From: Candidatus Sodaliphilus fimicaballi
GTDB taxonomy: Bacteria > Bacteroidota > Bacteroidia > Bacteroidales > Muribaculaceae
Length of the DNA stretch: 11,891 bases
Direction: 5' to 3'
Assembly (NCBI GenBank): GCA_018065165.1
Contig: JAGHTV010000261.1
Span: 1-11,891, forward strand
The position numbers were made by a program, and so were the translations under genes. Shown here one piece after another: positions 7,668-11,891 of the stretch (position 1 is the first letter of the stretch; every line of letters begins with the position of its first letter). The notes beneath the pieces were generated by a model that was not told the DNA's origin, did not search any database, and was given only the letters and a program-made list of their open reading frames with translations.

Positions 7668-8825
7668 ATGAAGACTCTCAAACTTATATTTGCCATGCTG
7701 CTCGTGAGCACAATCTCGACAGCAGCAAGCGCACAGGTTGTAAAGAAGAACGACGCCGACCGCAAGGCCAAGGAAGAGAAAGGCGCAGCTATCACAGGCC
7801 GCCAGCAATCGTTCTACGAAGTGAAGGAGGCAAGCGACGCCGACCTGCAGTGGATGAAGGTCATCTACCGCAAGCTCGACCTCACCAAGGGCAAGAACTC
7901 GGCCCTTTACTATCCCGAGGAGCCCAATGCCGACGGACAAAGCCTGTTCTTCATCATCATGCGACTGCTCGCCGACAACAAGATTAGCGCCTATGAGTAC
8001 CTCGACGGCCGCGAGATGTTTACCGACGACTACAAGATTAAGGTGGCCGAGATGCTCGACCGCTTCCACATCATGTACTCTCCCGCCAAGGGCAGCACCG
8101 ACAAGAACCCCAAGTTCAGCATCGAGGACGCCGACATCCCCGGCAACGAGATTCTGAGCTACTACATCATCGAGCGCTGGGAGTTTGACACCCGCAGCAA
8201 CCAGATGAAGACTCGCGTCGACGCTCTGTGCCCCGTGCTGCACCGCATGGACGAGTTTGGCGGCGAAGCAATCCCCTACCCCATGTTCTGGGTTAAGCTC
8301 AACGACATTCGCCCCTTCATGGCACAGCAATATGTCTTCACCGACGACGACAACAACCTGCCCCGCCACAGCCTTGACGACTTCTTCAAGTTGAACCTGT
8401 ACACAGGCGAGATTTACAAGACCAAGAACATGCGCAACCAGTCGCTGCGCCAGCAGTTCCCCGAGGACAAGGACTACAAGCATGCACAGGACAGCATCGA
8501 GGCACGCCTCAAGGCATTCAACAAGGAGTTGTGGGTTCCCAGCCGCGAAGAGCTCCAAGCTCGCGCCGAGGCAAAGGCCAAGCTCGAAGCCGAGCAGAAT
8601 GGCGAGGATGTAGACACTACTGAAGCTACCGACGGCAAGGACCAGAAGAAGGAAGAGAAGAAGAGCGTGAAGACAAAACGCGGCAGCAAGTCTGCCGACA
8701 AGAAAGACGACAAGAAGTCTTCACAAAAGAACACCAAGATCAAGGAGCGCAAGCCCAAAGAGACCAAGGTGAAGTCTTCATCGCCCGCAGCCGGCACACG
8801 CAGCGTACGCAACCGCAAGAAGTAA
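7668..8825 (+). CDS. porN: GldN/PorN T9SS ring protein with long basic tail
   Basis: PorN (GldN) is a periplasmic protein that joins the lipoprotein PorK to form the T9SS ring. The 385-residue product has a signal peptide with likely cleavage AASA-Q at 22/23. The family core runs from about 45 to 290 and includes DADLQWMKVIYRKLDL (57-72), ALYYPEEP, FFIIMRLLADNKISAYEYLDG, EDADIPGNEILSYYIIERW and PYPMFWVKLNDIRPF. Residues 292-385 form a low-complexity tail: an Ala/Glu/Lys helix-like stretch (about 292-310), a short acidic linker, then a strongly basic run rich in Lys, Ser and Thr ending RSVRNRKK. Many PorN/GldN homologues lack so long a tail or end nearer 300-360 residues. The tail has no recognisable domain. 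It is the last gene of the T9SS operon, and an inverted repeat follows at 8856-8893. Confidence 0.93.
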   Translation: MKTLKLIFAMLLVSTISTAASAQVVKKNDADRKAKEEKGAAITGRQQSFYEVKEASDADLQWMKVIYRKLDLTKGKNSALYYPEEPNADGQSLFFIIMRLLADNKISAYEYLDGREMFTDDYKIKVAEMLDRFHIMYSPAKGSTDKNPKFSIEDADIPGNEILSYYIIERWEFDTRSNQMKTRVDALCPVLHRMDEFGGEAIPYPMFWVKLNDIRPFMAQQYVFTDDDNNLPRHSLDDFFKLNLYTGEIYKTKNMRNQSLRQQFPEDKDYKHAQDSIEARLKAFNKELWVPSREELQARAEAKAKLEAEQNGEDVDTTEATDGKDQKKEEKKSVKTKRGSKSADKKDDKKSSQKNTKIKERKPKETKVKSSSPAAGTRSVRNRKK

Positions 8826-8855
8826 GCGACAACTCTCATCAAGATCACACCCTAT

Positions 8856-8893
8856 ACAAATGGCACGCAACTTTAAAGTTGTGTGCCATTTGT
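8856..8893 (+). terminator. Strong 19-bp hairpin downstream of porN
   Basis: ACAAATGGCACGCAACTTT (8856-8874) pairs with AAAGTTGTGTGCCATTTGT (8875-8893) over 19 bp, with a single G:U wobble. A few central pairs would open to make a loop in RNA. It begins 30 bases after the porN stop and no gene follows for 260 bases, so it probably ends or protects the 3' end of the T9SS transcript. It lacks the T-run expected of a classical intrinsic terminator; the bases that follow are CGCATTATTCATTT. Confidence 0.6.
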
Positions 8894-9017
8894 CGCATTA
8901 TTCATTTGAGATTAATATAAAGAGGCTTCATTAACGCTATAAAGAGCAAGTTCTAGAAACAATATTAACCCAATATGAAATAGAATGGAAATATATTAAA
9001 GAAAGCAATTGATAAAC

Positions 9018-9048
9018 TTTGATTTTACATGTACTTTATTTATCTTTG
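9018..9048 (+). promoter_or_regulatory. Bacteroidota-type promoter for the DUF1848-helicase pair
   Basis: TTTG (9018-9021), a 19-base spacer and TATCTTTG (9041-9048) fit the Bacteroidota promoter consensus exactly. The transcript would start near 9053-9056, giving a leader of about 100 bases before the ATG at 9155. The leader is AT-rich and contains GGGGAGAG (9109-9116) and a minimal ATG-TAG start-stop at 9104-9109. The rest of the 8894-9154 spacer shows no gene and no other clear element. Confidence 0.75.
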
Positions 9049-9154
9049 CAACCATAGTCATAGTGCCTCCCTTTTGCTAGACTATATACTAAATGTAAAT
9101 ATACCATGTAGGGGAGAGTAAATACATATATAAGCATCCTTAATATTTCAAAGT

Positions 9155-10225
9155 ATGGCTTCAACGCAAACAAAACCCACCATATTACTTGAAAATGGCA
9201 CAACTGTTCCTTGCCATGAGCCAATTATTATTTCGGCAAGTAGAAGTACCGATATTCCTGCGTTCTACTGCGATTGGTTTTTTCATCGCTTAAGAGTTGG
9301 ATATTCTGCATGGACAAACCCATTTAATGGGGTGAAAATGTATATCAGTTATGCAAAAACTCGCTTTATAGTGTTTTGGTCAAAAAACCCACGTCCCCTT
9401 TTAGGGTATTTAGATGAACTTAAAGATAAAGGAATTGCTTGTTATATTCAGTATTCGCTAAATGACTACGAGGAAGAAAAACTAGAAAAGGGGGTTCGTC
9501 CACTAAACGAGCGTATTGATACTTTCAAACTTCTCGTAAATAAACTTGGACTTGGAAGTGTTATTTGGCGCTTTGATCCACTAATGCTTACCCCCGATAT
9601 TTCAATCGACAAATTACTAAAAAAAATTGAGAACATAGGAGACCAATTGAAAGGATATACAGAAAAACTAGTGTTCAGTTTTGCAGATATTTCTACATAT
9701 CGCAAGGTCAAAACTAATTTAGAGGCCAATAATATAGCAGCATTCGACTGGACAGAAGAGCAAATGACAGAATTTGCCTCACGTCTTGTTCGTTTGAATA
9801 AAATAAAAGGTTGGGATTACAAATTGGCAACTTGTGGCGAGAAAGGACGTTACCCAGGAATAGAACCCAATCACTGTATAGACGATGAACTTATTATTAG
9901 ACGAGCATATCAAGATACGACTTTGATGAAATTCCTAAAAGCCGAGATAATGCCAATGCCTGTTCCTGTTTTGTTTGGAGAGGATAAACCATTACCAAAT
10001 AGTGCCATTGTGTTGGGAAATGGTTATTACGTAACTCGCGGAGACAATAGAGATAAAGGACAAAGAGAGTTTTGCGGATGTATAAAAAGCAAAGACATTG
10101 GTCAATATAATACATGCATACATATGTGTGAGTATTGTTATGCAAATACCAGCAAACAAGCCGCAGCAATTAATTATAAATGTCATAAAGAAAACCCAAG
10201 AAGTGAAACTATAACAGGAAAATAA
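9155..10225 (+). CDS. DUF1848-family protein with C-terminal cysteine cluster
   Basis: The 356-residue product matches the DUF1848 family, whose reaction is not established. Family-type motifs are IIISASRSTDIPAFYCDWF (24-42), FIVFWSKNPRPLLGYLDEL (71-89), VIWRFDPL (136-143), KGYTEKLVFSFADI (166-179), CIDDELI (241-247) and the C-terminal CGC (307-309) followed by DIGQYNTC and CIHMCEYCYAN (321-331). The last cluster reads C-X3-C-X2-C (Cys321, 325, 328), the spacing radical SAM enzymes use for a 4Fe-4S cluster, but here it lies at the C-terminus. With Cys227, 241, 307 and 309, a metal or Fe-S site is likely (inference). There is no signal peptide, so it should be cytoplasmic. The gene is AT-rich, unlike the T9SS genes, and has its own promoter. 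The next gene begins one base after its stop, so the two are almost surely one transcript and probably work together. Confidence 0.85.
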   Translation: MASTQTKPTILLENGTTVPCHEPIIISASRSTDIPAFYCDWFFHRLRVGYSAWTNPFNGVKMYISYAKTRFIVFWSKNPRPLLGYLDELKDKGIACYIQYSLNDYEEEKLEKGVRPLNERIDTFKLLVNKLGLGSVIWRFDPLMLTPDISIDKLLKKIENIGDQLKGYTEKLVFSFADISTYRKVKTNLEANNIAAFDWTEEQMTEFASRLVRLNKIKGWDYKLATCGEKGRYPGIEPNHCIDDELIIRRAYQDTTLMKFLKAEIMPMPVPVLFGEDKPLPNSAIVLGNGYYVTRGDNRDKGQREFCGCIKSKDIGQYNTCIHMCEYCYANTSKQAAAINYKCHKENPRSETITGK

Positions 10226-10226
10226 T

Positions 10227-11891
10227 ATGGATCCATTACTAATTGTTGAACAATGTTATAATAGGCTTCCTTCGTCAATGAAAATAAAGCCCTGGGAAGC
10301 TACCGAACATGGTCGCAAGGTGCTGCAAAGTGATGACGAACTAAATGCGTATATAGCAGCGTATGGCGAAATGCATATAGTCAAGTGTCGTGCCGCTCTG
10401 CAGAATTTTCCATTTGACGAATTAAAATTGTTCCAATTTGAAATATTTGACTGGGGATGCGGACAAGGACTTGCGACGTTGACATTGTTAGATATGTTAC
10501 ACGAGCGTAATTTGCTCTCACAAGTAAAACGCATATACCTTATTGAGCCATCATTACATGCCTTGAACAGAGCAAAAGTTTGGGTAAATCAAAATGCTCA
10601 ACCGGGAATAGATATTATATCAGTCAACAAATACATTCCAAGCGATATTGATGCGACCCTGCCAGAAGTTTCTTGTTCTACAAAAATCAGCATCAATCTG
10701 TTCTCAAACATTTTAGACATAAAATCTCTAAATCTTGCATGGCTAGCAAACAAAGTCTCATCATTGGCTGCTATAAATTATAACATTTGTATAGGTCCCA
10801 AATTTACACAAAACACGAATACACGTCTACGTGACTTCTGTGGATATTTTGAACCTGAAGATTATTTCTCAAATATTAATGCATACCCATATGCTTACAC
10901 TTCTCGAACACACCATGCATTCGGCTGCGAAACTAAATGTTTCGTACATAAGAGAGACTCATTGTTAAATAAAAATTATATTGAATGTGCGAATGAGAAA
11001 TTTTATGATCCATACGATTACTCACTAGAAATTCTAAATGGTGTCGTAGATGAAGATATTCTCAAATTATATTCAAGTCTTCGTAGAGATTGTGGCAGTA
11101 CATATGATGTCTATTTTCGTCCTATTATAAATTGTGATACAGTTGACTTTCTGCTTTTAAGCAAATCCAAAGGTATCGTATTAATTAATACTTGCAAGTC
11201 AATCTCATCATTATATGACGAATTCAATAAAATTAAGCAGGTAAAAGAAAACCTGTTTAATATACATTTAAGAAGCATCAAGATAGATTCAATTATGCAC
11301 TCAAGTGTATATAATTGTGTTAAAATAGCATTATATTTCCCCAACTCAACAGAAAGTGAGATATCGGCAAAAATTGGCGAGATAAATCAAAAATTAAATA
11401 AAAATCAAGAAGACAAGAGCAAGGACAATTATTTTAAATTCTTACACACGATAACTCGTGACACAGATCTGCATGACAAATTTGAGAAACTTTACTCTAG
11501 TGGATTCAAATTTGATTATTATGAAGAGCTAGCAAATATTATTTCTTCCAAATGGCATTCTTATAAAGAAGGAGACTTATCTTTCAGGTTAACGAATACT
11601 CAAAAACAAATAGTTAGAAGAAATACCAAGCGGATTCGCGTAAAAGGTGTTGCTGGTTGTGGTAAAACACAGGTGGTTGCAAATAGGGCCGTTGAAAGAC
11701 ATTTAGCAACAGGCGAACGAGTACTTATTATAACCTTTAATATTTCACTCGTGCAGTATATCAGAATGAGGATAAAACAGGTTCCTGCTGATTTTGCTCC
11801 AAGTATGTTTGAAATAACAAACTATCATCAGTTTTTCAAATCCATGGCCAATGAATATTCAAAAAACCGAATTCTTTTAGGTGATTTTGAT
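10227..11891 (+). CDS. Methyltransferase-like / NERD-like / superfamily 1 helicase fusion, partial
   Basis: An open frame runs 555 codons from the ATG at 10227 to the window edge with no stop; the C-terminus is missing. AGGAAA (10216-10221) is a fair ribosome binding site inside the end of the preceding gene. N-terminal part: FDWGCGQGLA (Asp75-Gly81) is a SAM-binding motif I, with the following acidic residue Glu107 in LIEPS, then INLFSNILDI, as in class I methyltransferase folds. Middle, about 280-330: DVYFRPIINCDTVDFLLLSK (residues 296-315) followed by GIVLINTCKS resembles NERD (nuclease-related) domains, but the expected E-x-K is T-C-K (322-324). From about 455: FRLTNTQKQIV then GVAGCGKT (Walker A, 474-481), VLIITFN (499-505) and NYHQFF (532-537), as in UvrD/Rep-type helicases. 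A role in defence or in DNA/RNA repair is inference. Domain calls are firm for the helicase, good for the methyltransferase-like part and tentative for NERD. Confidence 0.85.
   Translation, partial: MDPLLIVEQCYNRLPSSMKIKPWEATEHGRKVLQSDDELNAYIAAYGEMHIVKCRAALQNFPFDELKLFQFEIFDWGCGQGLATLTLLDMLHERNLLSQVKRIYLIEPSLHALNRAKVWVNQNAQPGIDIISVNKYIPSDIDATLPEVSCSTKISINLFSNILDIKSLNLAWLANKVSSLAAINYNICIGPKFTQNTNTRLRDFCGYFEPEDYFSNINAYPYAYTSRTHHAFGCETKCFVHKRDSLLNKNYIECANEKFYDPYDYSLEILNGVVDEDILKLYSSLRRDCGSTYDVYFRPIINCDTVDFLLLSKSKGIVLINTCKSISSLYDEFNKIKQVKENLFNIHLRSIKIDSIMHSSVYNCVKIALYFPNSTESEISAKIGEINQKLNKNQEDKSKDNYFKFLHTITRDTDLHDKFEKLYSSGFKFDYYEELANIISSKWHSYKEGDLSFRLTNTQKQIVRRNTKRIRVKGVAGCGKTQVVANRAVERHLATGERVLIITFNISLVQYIRMRIKQVPADFAPSMFEITNYHQFFKSMANEYSKNRILLGDFD

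Noticed and set aside
7638..8558. 306-codon open frame on the - strand opposite porN
   Set aside because: It lies wholly within the confidently identified porN. GC-rich codon bias of the + strand gene creates long stop-free antisense frames, and the protein is a Val/Leu/Ala-rich string with no family features.
11111..11344. 77-codon - strand open frame within the helicase fusion gene
   Set aside because: The + strand frame through this region is open for 555 codons with clear domains, and the - strand frame is AT-rich chance sequence.

Overview
The window is from a Bacteroidales-type bacterium (phylum Bacteroidota), probably a gut Prevotellaceae or Muribaculaceae relative. The genus cannot be fixed from the sequence. 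The evidence is a complete core gene set of the type IX secretion system (T9SS), two matches to the Bacteroidota promoter pattern (TTTG, 19-20 nt, TAnnTTTG), and start codons preceded by A-rich sequence with little Shine-Dalgarno signal.

Left part (1-1450): the last 50 codons of a DUF1846/UPF0371-family gene on the + strand converge on a family 2 glycosyltransferase gene on the - strand. A hairpin at 174-209, flanked by A/T runs on both sides, probably terminates both. A GTTTGC hexamer array and a small hairpin lie at the glycosyltransferase stop codon.

Divergent spacer (1450-1800): it holds a good - strand promoter for the glycosyltransferase and, on the T9SS side, an exact 32-bp-period array of four units in an A-B-A-B pattern (64-bp higher-order period).

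Centre (1801-8825): one tightly packed + strand operon, porT-porP-porK(gldK)-porL(gldL)-porM(gldM)-porN(gldN), about 50-55% GC by eye. PorL and PorM form the proton-driven inner-membrane motor, PorK and PorN the periplasmic ring under the outer membrane, PorP is a PorP/SprF-family outer-membrane protein, and PorT is an outer-membrane barrel needed for secretion. The PorN homologue carries a Lys-rich C-terminal tail of roughly 95 residues. A 19-bp inverted repeat follows the operon.

Right part (8900-11891): composition drops sharply to AT-rich. A clean promoter at 9018-9048 drives two genes one base apart. The first is a DUF1848-family protein with a C-terminal CX3CX2C cysteine cluster. The second is a large protein that continues past the window end: a methyltransferase-like N-terminus, a middle region resembling a NERD nuclease that has lost its acidic catalytic residue, and the start of a superfamily 1 helicase with an intact Walker A motif. 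This pair looks like an acquired accessory module, possibly for defence or nucleic-acid processing, and is the best candidate here for an undescribed system.
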